A DNA stretch of 11,040 nucleotides from JANOGU01 sp964602115 (GCA_964602115.1 CAZRQN010000097.1:1-11040), one strand, 5' to 3'; counted from the first letter of the stretch, positions 1-8,369 are shown. The notes: a model not told the origin generated them from the letters alone. Numbers and translations are program-made.

Positions 1-677
<677 letters not shown>

Positions 678-815
678 TCTCGGTCCTATCTCGGCAGGAA
701 GCTCCGGTCCCGGTCGTCGGCGACGCTTGGGGCTTCCCCACACCGTCGGTTGTACTTGGTTGTCCCGACCCGAGGAGTCAACTGCCGCCACAGGATGCGC
801 CCCGGCGGCGTTCCG

Positions 816-843
816 TTCAAGGCGGCGCGATGAAATTCTCAAG
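816..843 (-). promoter_or_regulatory. Candidate heat-shock-type promoter elements for lon
   Basis: On the minus strand CTTGAG (plus 838-843) and CTTGAA (plus 816-821) lie 22 bp apart, both pointing toward lon. CTTGAA is the usual -35 hexamer of sigma-32 promoters, and lon is a classic heat-shock gene. The expected -10 (CCATnT-like) is only weakly matched by CGCATCCT about 16 nt downstream of the second element. The seen part is the hexamers; the promoter call is inference. Confidence 0.3.
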
Positions 844-847
844 GCGG

Positions 848-869
848 CGGCATCAACCCGGTGATGCCG
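848..869. repeat. Perfect 8-bp inverted repeat (hairpin or operator-like)
   Basis: CGGCATCA and TGATGCCG form a perfect 8-bp stem around the 6-nt loop ACCCGG. No T-run follows on either strand, so it is a poor terminator. It lies between the two divergent genes, next to the CTTGAG element, where an operator would be placed. Its function is unknown. Confidence 0.4.
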
Positions 870-1057
870 GGGATCGGCCGGAGCGGAGGCCGGCAGTCGC
901 GCGCTCCCTGGGCGCGGCTACCCGATGTCGGATCGCCCCCCTCCCCGACGCATAGACTTTGTGTTTTCGCCTCAACCCGAATCCTTGCTTTGAAGATCCC
1001 AAGCTGGTTCCCTTTCCTCCGAAGCCTTGCTCCCGGAAAGCCATTGGAGTGAAAGTC

Positions 1058-3259
1058 ATGAACGGATCCGCTTCCCCACATGTGCGGCCCAGACGCCTTT
1101 TTCCAGCCCTGGCGTTCTTGCCGCTGGCAGCCTGCGGCGGCGGCGAGCAGACTTCGCTGCTCGGCTTCCTTTCCCCCTACGCTGCCCCATCGCCGCTCGA
1201 TCCCGGCGTGCTCGCACAGGGGTTCGCGGGCGCCCTTGCGCCCGGGGTCAGCGCGGCGGCAGAGGTTCTCCTCGCCACCGCGCGCTACAGCCGCCAGGTC
1301 AGCCCGAGCTGGACCACGACCCAATATGACGGCGTTGTGCTCGACCATCTGTCGAGCGCACCCATGCGCACCTCGGGCGCGGCCTTTGCCCACGCGGCCG
1401 GGGTCACGGGCGCCGGCTCCACCGTCGCCGTGGCAGACTACCGGCTGGACACCGCCCACGACGTCTTCGACGGAACCACGGTGGAGGAGGTCAGCAACCG
1501 GGCCACCGATGATCCTCCCGATGGCAGCGACGGATCGGACGATGTCTGGAAGTGGCACGGCACCGCCGTGGCCTCGGTCGTCCTGGGAGAATCGGCCGAT
1601 TTCGTCGGCACCGCGCCGGACGCGGATCTGCTCTTCGGCAGTTACGAGACGGACACCGATCTTGCCGCGCTGGCCAACCGCGCCGCCGATGTCGGCGCCG
1701 TGGCCCTCAACAACTCCTGGCTCTATCCCGATACCTCGCCTTCGCTTGCGGACGTGGACGCATTCTTCGGATACCCGGAAGGCGCCGCCTATCTCGCCGC
1801 ACTCGACCGTTATGCGGCGAGCGGCGTCGTCGTCTTCTCGATCCCCAACGACAACACCATCGGCCATGCGACGCTGATGGACGGGCTGCCCTTCGTCCGC
1901 CCGTCGCTGGAACCGGGCTGGATCGCCGCCGGAAATGCCGTGCCCACCATGTCCGGCACCACGGTGACCGGCGTCACGATGGTTTCCAGCTACTGCTACG
2001 AGGCGGCGCGCTGGTGCCTGCTGGCGGATGGCGCCTGGGAAGCCGCCGATGCGACGCTGGCGGAGGAGTTCCGCTTCGTCACCGGCACCTCCTTTGCCGC
2101 GCCACAAATCTCCGGCGCGCTTGCGCTGCTGGAGCAGGCCTTCCCGGCGCTTGATCCGCATGCCTTGCGCGTGCGCCTCCTGGCCTCGGCCGAGGACGGA
2201 TTCTTCACGCCGGACGACACGGTCGAACTCGCCGACGGCTTCTTCAAGGGCTACTCGGTCCGCTACGGGATGGGCTTTCTCGACATCGAGGCGGCACTGA
2301 AGCCGATCGGCGCCACCACGCTGGCGACAGCGAACGGCGGCGATGTCAGCGTGAACGAACCCGTGCTTGTCGCGGGCACCGCCATGGGCGACGCGATCAG
2401 CCGGTCGCTGGCAGGGACCACGGTCGGCGTCACCGACGCGCTGGATGCCGGCTTTGCCGTCAGTGCTGCGGCGCTGACCGCCACCGCTGCCCGGCGCCCC
2501 CAGGCGGCGGCGATGCTGGTCAAGGCGATGTCGGCCGATCTCGGGCGCGAGCGCCGCGCCTCGCTTCCCGGCGCCGATCCCTTCGCCTCCTTCAGCGGCG
2601 CGACCGTGGCGCTGGACGACATCGAAGGCCGCACGCGGACGACCATCCTCCTGCCGCAGGCCGGCGCCGGCAGCGCCGGGCTGAACATCACCCGGGCGCT
2701 GACCGACGGGCCGATGCGGCTCGATCTCGGCCTGACCATCGGGCGCGACGCCGGCGGCACCCTGTCGCTCGGCGGCTCGGCCGGCAACGACCCGGCGCTC
2801 ATGGCGGCGCTGTCGCTCGGCGTCACGCAGGGCCTCGGCACCAATGGCTGGATCGCGCTGTCGGGCCAGATCGGCGTCTCCGACCTCGGCGGCGACACCG
2901 CCCTCGGCCGCACCAGCGGCGGCAGCTTCGACAGCGCCCGGCTGGAACTCGGTCAGAGCGGGGTCTTCTCCCGGGGCGACCGGCTGTCGCTGAGCCTTGG
3001 CCTGCCCGTCGCGCTGCGCAGCGGCCGGATCGAGGCCCGGCTGCCCGTCGCGGCCAGCGGCGCGAGCCCGGCCGCCTTCGAGCCCCGCAGCATCGACCTT
3101 GCGCCGGAGGCGCGGCAGCTCGATCTCGGCCTCAGCTACCAGACCGAACTGGCGCCCAATGCCGAGATGAAACTGTCGCTGATCTCGTCGCAGAATTTCG
3201 GCAATATCGAGGGCCGCCGCGACCATGGTGCCGCGCTGGCGATCACCCTGCGGTTCTGA
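1058..3259 (+). CDS. Subtilisin-family (S8) serine protease, lipoprotein with autotransporter-like C-terminus
   Basis: The product is 733 aa. The ATG at 1058 is chosen because GGAG (1046-1049) lies 8 nt upstream; an in-frame GTG at 1049 and an ATG at 959 have no such support. Residues 1-26 form a signal peptide with Arg residues, a hydrophobic run and lipobox LAAC, predicting lipidation at Cys26. The S8 domain (about 110-425) shows the triad: Asp127 in VAVADYRLD, His167 in KWHGTAVAS, Ser345 in GTSFAAPQ, with oxyanion Asn264 in SIPNDN. Residues from about 500 onward contain many short amphipathic beta-like stretches (for example LDLGLTIG and LSLSLGLPVAL) and end in AALAITLRF, a terminal aromatic typical of outer-membrane barrels. 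Lipidated subtilase autotransporters are known (SphB1 of Bordetella, NalP of Neisseria), so surface proteolysis is plausible. The protease assignment is firm; barrel and surface display are inferred. Confidence 0.9.
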   Translation: MNGSASPHVRPRRLFPALAFLPLAACGGGEQTSLLGFLSPYAAPSPLDPGVLAQGFAGALAPGVSAAAEVLLATARYSRQVSPSWTTTQYDGVVLDHLSSAPMRTSGAAFAHAAGVTGAGSTVAVADYRLDTAHDVFDGTTVEEVSNRATDDPPDGSDGSDDVWKWHGTAVASVVLGESADFVGTAPDADLLFGSYETDTDLAALANRAADVGAVALNNSWLYPDTSPSLADVDAFFGYPEGAAYLAALDRYAASGVVVFSIPNDNTIGHATLMDGLPFVRPSLEPGWIAAGNAVPTMSGTTVTGVTMVSSYCYEAARWCLLADGAWEAADATLAEEFRFVTGTSFAAPQISGALALLEQAFPALDPHALRVRLLASAEDGFFTPDDTVELADGFFKGYSVRYGMGFLDIEAALKPIGATTLATANGGDVSVNEPVLVAGTAMGDAISRSLAGTTVGVTDALDAGFAVSAAALTATAARRPQAAAMLVKAMSADLGRERRASLPGADPFASFSGATVALDDIEGRTRTTILLPQAGAGSAGLNITRALTDGPMRLDLGLTIGRDAGGTLSLGGSAGNDPALMAALSLGVTQGLGTNGWIALSGQIGVSDLGGDTALGRTSGGSFDSARLELGQSGVFSRGDRLSLSLGLPVALRSGRIEARLPVAASGASPAAFEPRSIDLAPEARQLDLGLSYQTELAPNAEMKLSLISSQNFGNIEGRRDHGAALAITLRF

Positions 3260-3271
3260 GGCGGAGGGTGG

Positions 3272-3292
3272 GAGGGCGGCCGCGCCGCCCTC
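3272..3292 (+). terminator. Intrinsic terminator after the subtilase gene
   Basis: GAGGGCGGC (3272-3280) and GCCGCCCTC (3284-3292) form a perfect 9-bp GC-rich stem with loop CGC, starting 13 nt after the subtilase stop. It is followed by GCCTTTCT, a short T tail. It lies between two convergent genes. The T tail favours plus-strand termination; there is no matching tail for the minus strand. Confidence 0.7.
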
Positions 3293-3311
3293 GCCTTTCT
3301 CGTCGGCCGCA

Positions 3312-3590
3312 TCAGGCCGCCCGGGCGGTCTCGGGGCCGATGATCGCGGCCACCTCGGTCACGCGGTCGGCCGGGAAGCCGCCTTCCCGCGCATGGCGAT
3401 AGATCACCTCGGCGCTGTCGGCTTGGTGGACGCAATAGATCTTGTCGCCGGCGACATAGCTCGTCAGCCATTTGTAGGGCACGCCGAGCCCTGCCACCAC
3501 ATCGCAGGACTTGGCCGAGATGCCACGCAGCTCGTCGATGGTCAGCCGGTCGGCGCCGGGAATGTCGCGTTCGATCACGAAGGTTTTCAT
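3312..3590 (-). CDS. DUF4242 (nickel-binding-like, SCO4226 family) small protein
   Basis: The product is 92 aa beginning MKTFVIERDIPGADRLT. Conserved family blocks are visible: the N-terminal FVIERDIPGA, central WLTSYVAGDKIYCVHQA, and C-terminal HAREGGFPADRV followed by an acidic/hydrophobic tail. This matches DUF4242, a small ferredoxin-like fold whose characterised member SCO4226 of Streptomyces binds nickel; the substrate or role here is unknown. Two adjacent ATGs occur (3593 and 3590). AAAGGAG (plus 3597-3603) is 6 nt before the second and only 3 nt before the first, so 3590 is preferred. Upstream in-frame sequence would overlap the promoter region and looks non-coding. The gene is divergent from the SARP-type regulator, suggesting a regulator/target pair, which is inference. 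Confidence 0.85.
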   Translation of the reverse strand: MKTFVIERDIPGADRLTIDELRGISAKSCDVVAGLGVPYKWLTSYVAGDKIYCVHQADSAEVIYRHAREGGFPADRVTEVAAIIGPETARAA

Positions 3591-3766
3591 CATTTGCTCC
3601 TTTGGGTTGGTGGTGCCCGGCCCTTCTGCCGCCGAATCGTTTGACGCCCAGCGGAAGGCCGCCAAGCATGGGCGAAATCGCGTCCCACGCTTCGTCACAC
3701 GGCGGGTGCCGAAGCTGGCCGGAGGCGGCAGACGGTCCTGCCGGACAACGTGCGGGAGGTTGCGAC
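3591..3766. promoter_or_regulatory. Shared divergent promoter region of the DUF4242 and SARP-type genes
   Basis: The 176 bp separate two divergent starts. Visible translation signals are AAAGGAG (plus 3597-3603) for the leftward gene and GGGAGGT (3754-3760) for the rightward GTG start. Two loosely similar stretches, GAATCG (3634-3639) and GAAATCG (3674-3680), could be direct-repeat binding sites of a SARP-like regulator, but the match is weak. No strong sigma-70 promoter is seen in either direction. Confidence 0.4.
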
Positions 3767-5482
3767 GTGGCAGGCAGGATCAAGCTTCTCGGCCGGCCAG
3801 CCATCTTCGACGAGACGGGCCGCAGCCAGAGCGTCCGGGGCCATCAGGCCTGGGCGCTCCTCGCCCGCATCCTGCTCGCGCCGCGCCCGCTCGGCCGGCG
3901 GCAGCTTGCGGCCGAGCTCTTCTCCGAAGGGGTCGATCCCCTGGGGGCGCTGCGCTGGGGCCTTGCCGCCCTGCGCAAGGCGCTCAATTCGTCGGACAGC
4001 CTGACCGGCGACCCGATCGAGCCGCGACTGCCGCAAGGGATCGAGGTCGATCTCTGGCTGCTTGACCGCGACGAACTCGCTGTCGAGGACATGGAGCCGC
4101 TCCTCGGCGGCATCGAACCGCAGAGCGGACCGGAATTCGCCACCTGGCTGCTGACCGAACGGGCGCGCATCGCGGCCGTGGTGGAGGGCCGCATCCGCCG
4201 CGAGGCGATGCGCGCCATCGCGCTCGGCGAACACGACCGGGCGATCCGGCTCGCCGAACTCGGCGTCCGCCGCGACAGTTTCGACGAAAGCGCCCATATC
4301 CTGCTTGTCCGCGCGCTCAGCCTGGCCGGACGGCGCGACGCGGCGCTGCGGCAGGTCGAGGCGGCCGAGCGCCTCTTCGAGGCAGAACTGGGCGTCGCCC
4401 CTTCCGCCGCCCTGCGCAGTGCCGCGCGCGCCTCGGCCGCCGCGCCGCCGGTCGGGGTCTCGACGGCTTCGCATGTCAGGTCGCTGATCCGCGCGGGGAC
4501 GGCGGCGCTCGGTGCCGGGGCGCCGGATGCCGGGCTGGAGACCCTGCGCCAGGCCGTGGAGCGGGCGGAAGCCGCCGCCGATCCCCATCTGCAGGCCGAG
4601 GCGATGCTGGAACTTGGCTGCGGCCTCGTCCATGCCGTGCGCGGCTTCGACGACGAAGGCGCGGTGATGCTGCGCCAGAGCACCGAGATCGCCAGCGCCC
4701 GCGGCTATGACCGGATCGCCGCGTCGGGTTTCCGCGAGCTTGGCTATGTCGAGGCCCTGGCCGGCCGCCGCCCCGGTGCGAAGGAATATCTGCGTACCGC
4801 GCTGGACTTCGCCGGCGGCCCGCCGGACCTCGCCGGCATCCACAGCGTCATCGCCTTCAATCTGGTGGACTGGGGAAGGATCGACAGCGGTCTGGCCCAC
4901 TATCGGATCGCGCTCGAACACGCCCGCAGTGCCGGCGACCGGCGCAGCGAGATCTGGTCGCTGGGCCTCGGCGGCTGGGGCCTGCTTGCCGCCGGACGCG
5001 CGCAGGAGGCGGAGGCCTGGCTGACCGCCTGCCTCCGCCTGGTGGACGAGGCGCAGTGGATCGCCTTCCGTCCCTGGCCCATCGCCATCCTCGGCGAAGC
5101 ACGGCTGCGGCAGGACGCCGTATCCTCCGGCCTGCGCGCACCGCTGGAGGAAGCCTTCGCGCTCAGTTGCCAGTTGCGCGACCCCTGCTGGGAGGCCGCC
5201 ACCGCGCGCTCCCTGGCGCTGGCCTGCTCGGCCGAGGGCGACCCGGCGGCCGCCGCGCGCTGGATGGACGACGCCCATTCCCGCTGCATCCGCGAGACCG
5301 ACGCCTATGTCGGTCTGAGGGTGGAGATCCTGGCCAACCGGGTGGAGGCCCAGCAGCGCCTCGGCCGCGACGATGTCGCGGCTGCCCTGGCGCGGGAACT
5401 CGTCGGCCTCGCCGCCCGCAGCCATATGGACGCCCATCTCGCCCGCGCCGCCGCCTTCCTCGCCGCGCAATCCCACAGCTAG
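3767..5482 (+). CDS. SARP/AfsR-like transcriptional regulator with BTAD and TPR-like domains
   Basis: The GTG at 3767 gives 571 aa and has GGGAGGT 6 nt upstream. The same frame stays open back to an ATG at 3602, but that would run into the divergent gene's leader and adds 55 low-complexity residues. Residues about 1-95 read as a winged-helix DNA-binding domain of OmpR/SARP type (IKLLGRPAIF, RGHQAWALLARILL, DPLGALRWGLAALRKAL, GDPIEP). Residues about 100-235 fit the bacterial transcriptional activation domain (BTAD), ending in LVRALSLAGRRDAALRQVEA and LFEAELGVAP. The remaining part is repeated Ala-rich helical pairs typical of TPR arrays (AMLELGCGLVHA, ASGFRELGYVEALAGRR, SLGLGGWGLLAAGRAQEAEA). 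No NB-ARC ATPase or kinase domain is present. Such proteins are cytoplasmic activators, best known from actinobacterial secondary metabolism. The most likely target is the divergent DUF4242 gene, by position only. Confidence 0.85.
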   Translation: MAGRIKLLGRPAIFDETGRSQSVRGHQAWALLARILLAPRPLGRRQLAAELFSEGVDPLGALRWGLAALRKALNSSDSLTGDPIEPRLPQGIEVDLWLLDRDELAVEDMEPLLGGIEPQSGPEFATWLLTERARIAAVVEGRIRREAMRAIALGEHDRAIRLAELGVRRDSFDESAHILLVRALSLAGRRDAALRQVEAAERLFEAELGVAPSAALRSAARASAAAPPVGVSTASHVRSLIRAGTAALGAGAPDAGLETLRQAVERAEAAADPHLQAEAMLELGCGLVHAVRGFDDEGAVMLRQSTEIASARGYDRIAASGFRELGYVEALAGRRPGAKEYLRTALDFAGGPPDLAGIHSVIAFNLVDWGRIDSGLAHYRIALEHARSAGDRRSEIWSLGLGGWGLLAAGRAQEAEAWLTACLRLVDEAQWIAFRPWPIAILGEARLRQDAVSSGLRAPLEEAFALSCQLRDPCWEAATARSLALACSAEGDPAAAARWMDDAHSRCIRETDAYVGLRVEILANRVEAQQRLGRDDVAAALARELVGLAARSHMDAHLARAAAFLAAQSHS

Positions 5483-5591
5483 CGCCGTCACCTGCCGGTC
5501 CGCGACAACCAGTTCGGCACAGGGGCGGGGCCGCGTCGGGACGGCCGAGGAGCGGTCAATAATTTTCTGCCCGACGACACTTTCCTTCGGC

Positions 5592-5597
5592 TAGAAT
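5592..5597 (+). promoter_or_regulatory. Candidate -10 element for the acetyltransferase gene
   Basis: TAGAAT matches TATAAT at five of six positions and lies 36 bp before the ATG at 5634, in the least GC-rich part of the 151-bp gap. No good -35 hexamer is found 16-19 nt upstream, so this would be a weak or activator-dependent promoter. Confidence 0.3.
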
Positions 5598-5633
5598 CCC
5601 CCGCGACCCGCGCCATGGCCCCCGGAAACACAG

Positions 5634-6197
5634 ATGACGACCAGCAAGTCTCCGCCCGCAGCGCTGGCCCAAGTGGCCGATGGGCGCTGGTACGACTGCT
5701 CGACGCCCGAGCTGATGACCCTGCGCGATGACGCGCGGCGTGCCTGCTGGCGTCACGCCACCACGGACCCTGCGCTGCGCGGCCCCTGCGCGCCCGAACT
5801 TGCGGCGCTTTTTGCCAAGATCGGCGAGGATGTCTTCATCGAGGCGCCCTTCCACGCCGCCTACGGCCGCAACATCTCCCTGGGCGACCAGGTCTATCTG
5901 AACGCAGGCTGCGTCTTCCTCGACTCGGCCCCCGTCAGGATCGGATCGCGGACGATGCTCGGACCCTCGGTGCATATCTACTGCGCCGACCATGCCCATT
6001 CGCCCGAAGAACGGCGCCTCGGCCTGGAACGGGCCCTGCCGGTGACCATCGGCCAGGATGTGTGGATCGGCGGCGGGGCGATCCTGTTGCCCGGCATCTC
6101 CGTGGGAGACGGCGCCATCGTCGGCGCCGGCGCCGTCGTCACGCGCAGCGTCGCCCCGGGCGCGCGCGTCGTGGGCAATCCGGCCCGGCCGATCTGA
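5634..6197 (+). CDS. Maltose/LacA/NodL-type sugar O-acetyltransferase
   Basis: The product is 187 aa, the usual length of the acetyl-CoA-dependent maltose/galactoside/NodL acetyltransferases. An N-terminal Mac domain (about 15-65: DGRWYDCSTPELMTLRDDAR) precedes a left-handed beta-helix of hexapeptide repeats (about 70-185), seen in YGRNISLGDQVYLNAGCVFL, PVRIGSRTMLGPSVHIY, TIGQDVWIGGGAILLPGI and VGAGAVVT. His120 in CADHAHS aligns with the catalytic His of LacA/Maa. The C-terminus VVGNPARPI is typical. The enzyme acts in the cytoplasm as a trimer, with active sites at subunit interfaces; its acceptor sugar cannot be read from sequence. The start is the only ATG in the open frame, with weak CCGGAA about 8 nt upstream. 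It is monocistronic and convergent with the tRNA gene. Confidence 0.92.
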   Translation: MTTSKSPPAALAQVADGRWYDCSTPELMTLRDDARRACWRHATTDPALRGPCAPELAALFAKIGEDVFIEAPFHAAYGRNISLGDQVYLNAGCVFLDSAPVRIGSRTMLGPSVHIYCADHAHSPEERRLGLERALPVTIGQDVWIGGGAILLPGISVGDGAIVGAGAVVTRSVAPGARVVGNPARPI

Positions 6198-6274
6198 CCT
6201 GGCTGGCCTGCCGGGGTCCGCGAAAGCCCGCAAACCGCTTCACGGACCGCATTCGGCAGCTGGGCTGGGAAATC

Positions 6275-6351
6275 TGGCGCACCCGACAGGATTCGAACCT
6301 GTGACCTCTGCCTTCGGAGGGCAGCACTCTATCCAGCTGAGCTACGGGTGC
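6275..6351 (-). tRNA. tRNA-Arg (anticodon CCG)
   Basis: On the minus strand a complete 77-nt cloverleaf is seen: acceptor GCACCCG pairs with CGGGTGC, a D-arm GCTC...GAGT, anticodon stem CTGCC/GGCAG with loop CTCCGAA (anticodon CCG at plus 6315-6317), and T-arm ACAGG TTCGAAT CCTGT. The discriminator is G and the 3' CCA is encoded in the DNA (plus 6275-6277). It decodes CGG arginine codons, which fits a GC-rich genome. It lies downstream of the kup genes on the same strand. Confidence 0.97.
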
Positions 6352-6363
6352 CGAGCCTCGGGT

Positions 6364-6392
6364 CGATTAGCCGTTTCGGCCGGATGACGCAA
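6364..6392 (-). promoter_or_regulatory. Candidate promoter of tRNA-Arg
   Basis: On the minus strand TTGCGT (plus 6387-6392) and TAATCG (plus 6364-6369) are separated by exactly 17 nt. The predicted start near 6357 is a few bases upstream of the mature tRNA 5' end. This would give the tRNA its own transcription rather than readthrough from kup. The hexamers are imperfect. Confidence 0.45.
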
Positions 6393-6470
6393 CCGGGTTC
6401 GGGCTGCACGAAGCGCGGGAATGGCCGGCGGGAACGACGGGCGAGCGGCAGGCAAGATCGCCTTGTCGGA

Positions 6471-8369
6471 TCAGATCATGATCTGCTGGCCGATCTCGAT
6501 CACCCGGTCGGTCGGCAGGCGGTAGAAGCTCGTGGCATCCGCCGCCCCCCGCGCCATGGCGACAAAGATCGGCTCCTGCCACGGCGGAAGGCCGCGTTCC
6601 CGGTTGGAGCGGAAGGAGCGGCGGTTGAGGAAGAACGAGGTCTGCATGATGTCGAACCTCAACCCCGCCTTGCGCGCCTTGCCGAGCGCGCGGGCGACAT
6701 GCGGCTCTTCCATATAGCCGAAGGCAAGCTCGACCCGGGTGAAGCGCGGCCCGATCGCGGTCATGCGGGTGCGCTCGGCCTCCGGCACCCGGGGCCGGGT
6801 GTCCAGCGCCACCGTGACGATGAGGTTCTGCGTGTGCAGGACCTGATTGTGCTTGAGGTTCTGCAACAGCGCGTCGGGCGCACTGTCCGCCTCCGATGTC
6901 AGGAAGACCGCCGTGCCCTCGACGATCCGCACCTTGTTCTCGGTGGCAAGCTGGGTGGCCAGCGCGGCCAGGGCCACCGGCGCCTCCTGCACTTCGGCGC
7001 GCACATGGGCGGCTCCGCGCACCCAGGTCCACATGAGGAGGCAGGCGGCGGCGGCGATGCAGACGGGGACATAGCCGCCGCTGAGGAGCTTGGTGCCGTT
7101 GGCGGCCAGGAAGATGACCTCCAGCGTCAGCAGCGGCAGCATCAGCCCCGCCACCGCCGCCGCCTTCCAGCGCCAGACCTTGAGGAACAGCACCGAGGCG
7201 AGCAGCGAGGTGATCACCATGTCGCCCGAGACCGCGATCCCATAGGCCGAGGCCAGGCCGGTGGAGGACTTGAACAGCAGCACCAGCGCCACCACGCCCA
7301 CAAGCAGGATGCGGTTGACGCGCGGCAGGTAGATCTGCCCCTCCTGCGTCTCCGAGGTGTGGATGATCTCGAAGCGCGGCAGCAGGCCCATGCGCACCGC
7401 CTGCTTGAACATCGAGAAGGCGCCCGAGATCACCGCCTGGCTGGCGATCACCGTGGCGGCGGTGGCCAGCAGCACCAGCGGCAGCAGCCCCCAGTCCGGC
7501 GCCAGCAGAAAGAACGGATCGGCCGCCGCCTCGGGATGGGCCAGCACCAGCGCCCCCTGCCCCAGATAGCTCAGCGTCAGCGCCGGAAAGACCAGCCCGT
7601 ACCAGGCGAAGCGGATCGGCCGCGCCCCGAAATGCCCCATGTCGGCGTAAAGCGCCTCGCCCCCCGTCACCGCCAGGAAGACCGAGCCCAGCACGATCAG
7701 CGAGGCAAAGCCGTTCGTCGCCAGAAAGCCCAGCGCATGCAGCGGGTTGAGCGCCATGAGGATCGACCAGTCGTCGCTGATATGCATCAGGCCGAACACC
7801 GCCATGGTGGCGAACCACAAGAGCATGATCGGCCCGAAAAACGCCGAAACCGCCGCCGTCCCCCGCCGCTGGACCAGAAACAGCGCGACGATGATCACCA
7901 GCGTCACCGGCACAACCCAGGCCTCGAAGGCCGGCGTCACCAGCGCCATGCCCTCCACCGCCGACAGGACCGACATCGCCGGGGTGATCATCGCATCGCC
8001 GAAGAACAGCGACACGCCCACCATGCCCAGCCCCAGAAGCCAGACCGGACGCCCGCCCAGCCCCTGCTGCAGAAGCGCCACCAGCGACAGCGTCCCGCCC
8101 TCGCCCCGGTTGTCGGCCCGCAGGATGAAGATGACGTATTTCACCGTCACGATCAGGATCAAAGTCCAGATCAGCAGCGAGATCACCCCGATCACGTCAT
8201 CGCGCGTCAGCCCGTCATGGGCCGCCGCATGCAGCGATTCCCGCATCGCATAAAGCGGCGAGGTGCCAATGTCGCCATAGACAACCCCCAAAGCCCCAAG
8301 CGTCACCGCCGCAAGCCCGCCGTGCCCGTGGTCCTTTGCGTCGTCGGCCGAAGTATCCTGCTCGTCCAC
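6471..8369 (-). CDS. kup: Kup-family potassium uptake transporter, downstream copy
   Basis: The product is 632 aa from a GTG start at 8369, chosen because GGAG (plus 8376-8379) lies 6 nt upstream. The frame is open to a TTG at 8393, which has no ribosome binding site. The KUP signature GVVYGDIGTSPLYA opens a long hydrophobic core of about a dozen membrane segments (with VSLFFGDAMITPAMSVL and LVFPALTLSYLGQGALVL), followed by a 180-residue cytoplasmic domain ending FYRLPTDRVIEIGQQIMI, typical of the family. Kup proteins import K+ by proton symport across the inner membrane. Residues 16-452 are identical to the neighbouring copy while both ends differ. The gene lies 124 bp downstream of that copy and may be co-transcribed with it. 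Confidence 0.96.
   Translation of the reverse strand: MDEQDTSADDAKDHGHGGLAAVTLGALGVVYGDIGTSPLYAMRESLHAAAHDGLTRDDVIGVISLLIWTLILIVTVKYVIFILRADNRGEGGTLSLVALLQQGLGGRPVWLLGLGMVGVSLFFGDAMITPAMSVLSAVEGMALVTPAFEAWVVPVTLVIIVALFLVQRRGTAAVSAFFGPIMLLWFATMAVFGLMHISDDWSILMALNPLHALGFLATNGFASLIVLGSVFLAVTGGEALYADMGHFGARPIRFAWYGLVFPALTLSYLGQGALVLAHPEAAADPFFLLAPDWGLLPLVLLATAATVIASQAVISGAFSMFKQAVRMGLLPRFEIIHTSETQEGQIYLPRVNRILLVGVVALVLLFKSSTGLASAYGIAVSGDMVITSLLASVLFLKVWRWKAAAVAGLMLPLLTLEVIFLAANGTKLLSGGYVPVCIAAAACLLMWTWVRGAAHVRAEVQEAPVALAALATQLATENKVRIVEGTAVFLTSEADSAPDALLQNLKHNQVLHTQNLIVTVALDTRPRVPEAERTRMTAIGPRFTRVELAFGYMEEPHVARALGKARKAGLRFDIMQTSFFLNRRSFRSNRERGLPPWQEPIFVAMARGAADATSFYRLPTDRVIEIGQQIMI
7015..8324. 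repeat. 1310-bp direct repeat, copy 1 (membrane core of kup)
   Basis: Line-by-line comparison with 9038-10347 (constant offset 2023) shows one difference, G at 7065 versus C at 9088 on the plus strand. This is a synonymous proline codon change. Identity stops abruptly on both sides: T7014 versus G9037, and C8325 versus A10348. The repeat covers the conserved Kup membrane core and excludes most of both termini. Confidence 0.97.

Larger units (their letters stand above)
678..1057. promoter_or_regulatory. Divergent intergenic region between lon and the subtilase gene
   Basis: This is 380 bp without a convincing gene. It should hold the lon promoter (leftward) and the subtilase promoter (rightward). 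Leftward candidates are TTGACT (plus 776-781), a good -35 match without a clear -10 at 17 nt, and two CTTGAG/CTTGAA hexamers (plus 838-843 and 816-821) resembling heat-shock sigma-32 -35 elements. A perfect 8-bp inverted repeat lies at 848-869. The stretch from about 950 to 1050 is less GC-rich than its surroundings, as expected of a leader, but I see no clear sigma-70 pair for the subtilase. Short open frames here lack ribosome binding sites and family resemblance. Confidence 0.5.

Noticed and set aside
839..3226. A 795-codon open frame on the minus strand opposite the subtilase
   Set aside because: It is rich in Arg, Gly, Ala and Asp runs without any domain, while the plus strand encodes a complete catalytic triad. 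Such frames are common antisense shadows in high-GC genes.
3602..3766. A 55-codon upstream extension of the SARP-type regulator from an ATG at 3602
   Set aside because: The GTG at 3767 has a strong ribosome binding site at ideal spacing and begins right before the conserved domain; the extension covers the divergent promoter region.
3695..5491. A 598-codon minus-strand frame opposite the SARP-type regulator
   Set aside because: No recognisable motifs and atypical composition; the opposite strand has a clear winged helix, BTAD and TPR-like pattern.
5529..5546. Possible terminator stem after the SARP-type regulator
   Set aside because: Only a 5-bp stem with an 8-nt loop, and the T-containing tract is more than 10 nt away.
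6275..6351. tRNA-Arg as an integration site of a mobile element
   Set aside because: No integrase, no duplicated tRNA 3' end and no flanking direct repeats are seen in the window.
6472..6485. Perfect 14-bp palindrome CAGATCATGATCTG at the stop codon of the downstream kup gene
   Set aside because: It is explained by the codons for the terminal IMI plus stop, has no loop or T-run, and is not shared by the other kup copy.
6367..7818. A second minus-strand frame inside the downstream kup gene (and its twin at 9020-9841)
   Set aside because: Out of frame with the KUP protein, Gly/Ala/Arg-rich and without motifs; a frame-shadow, not an alternative product.
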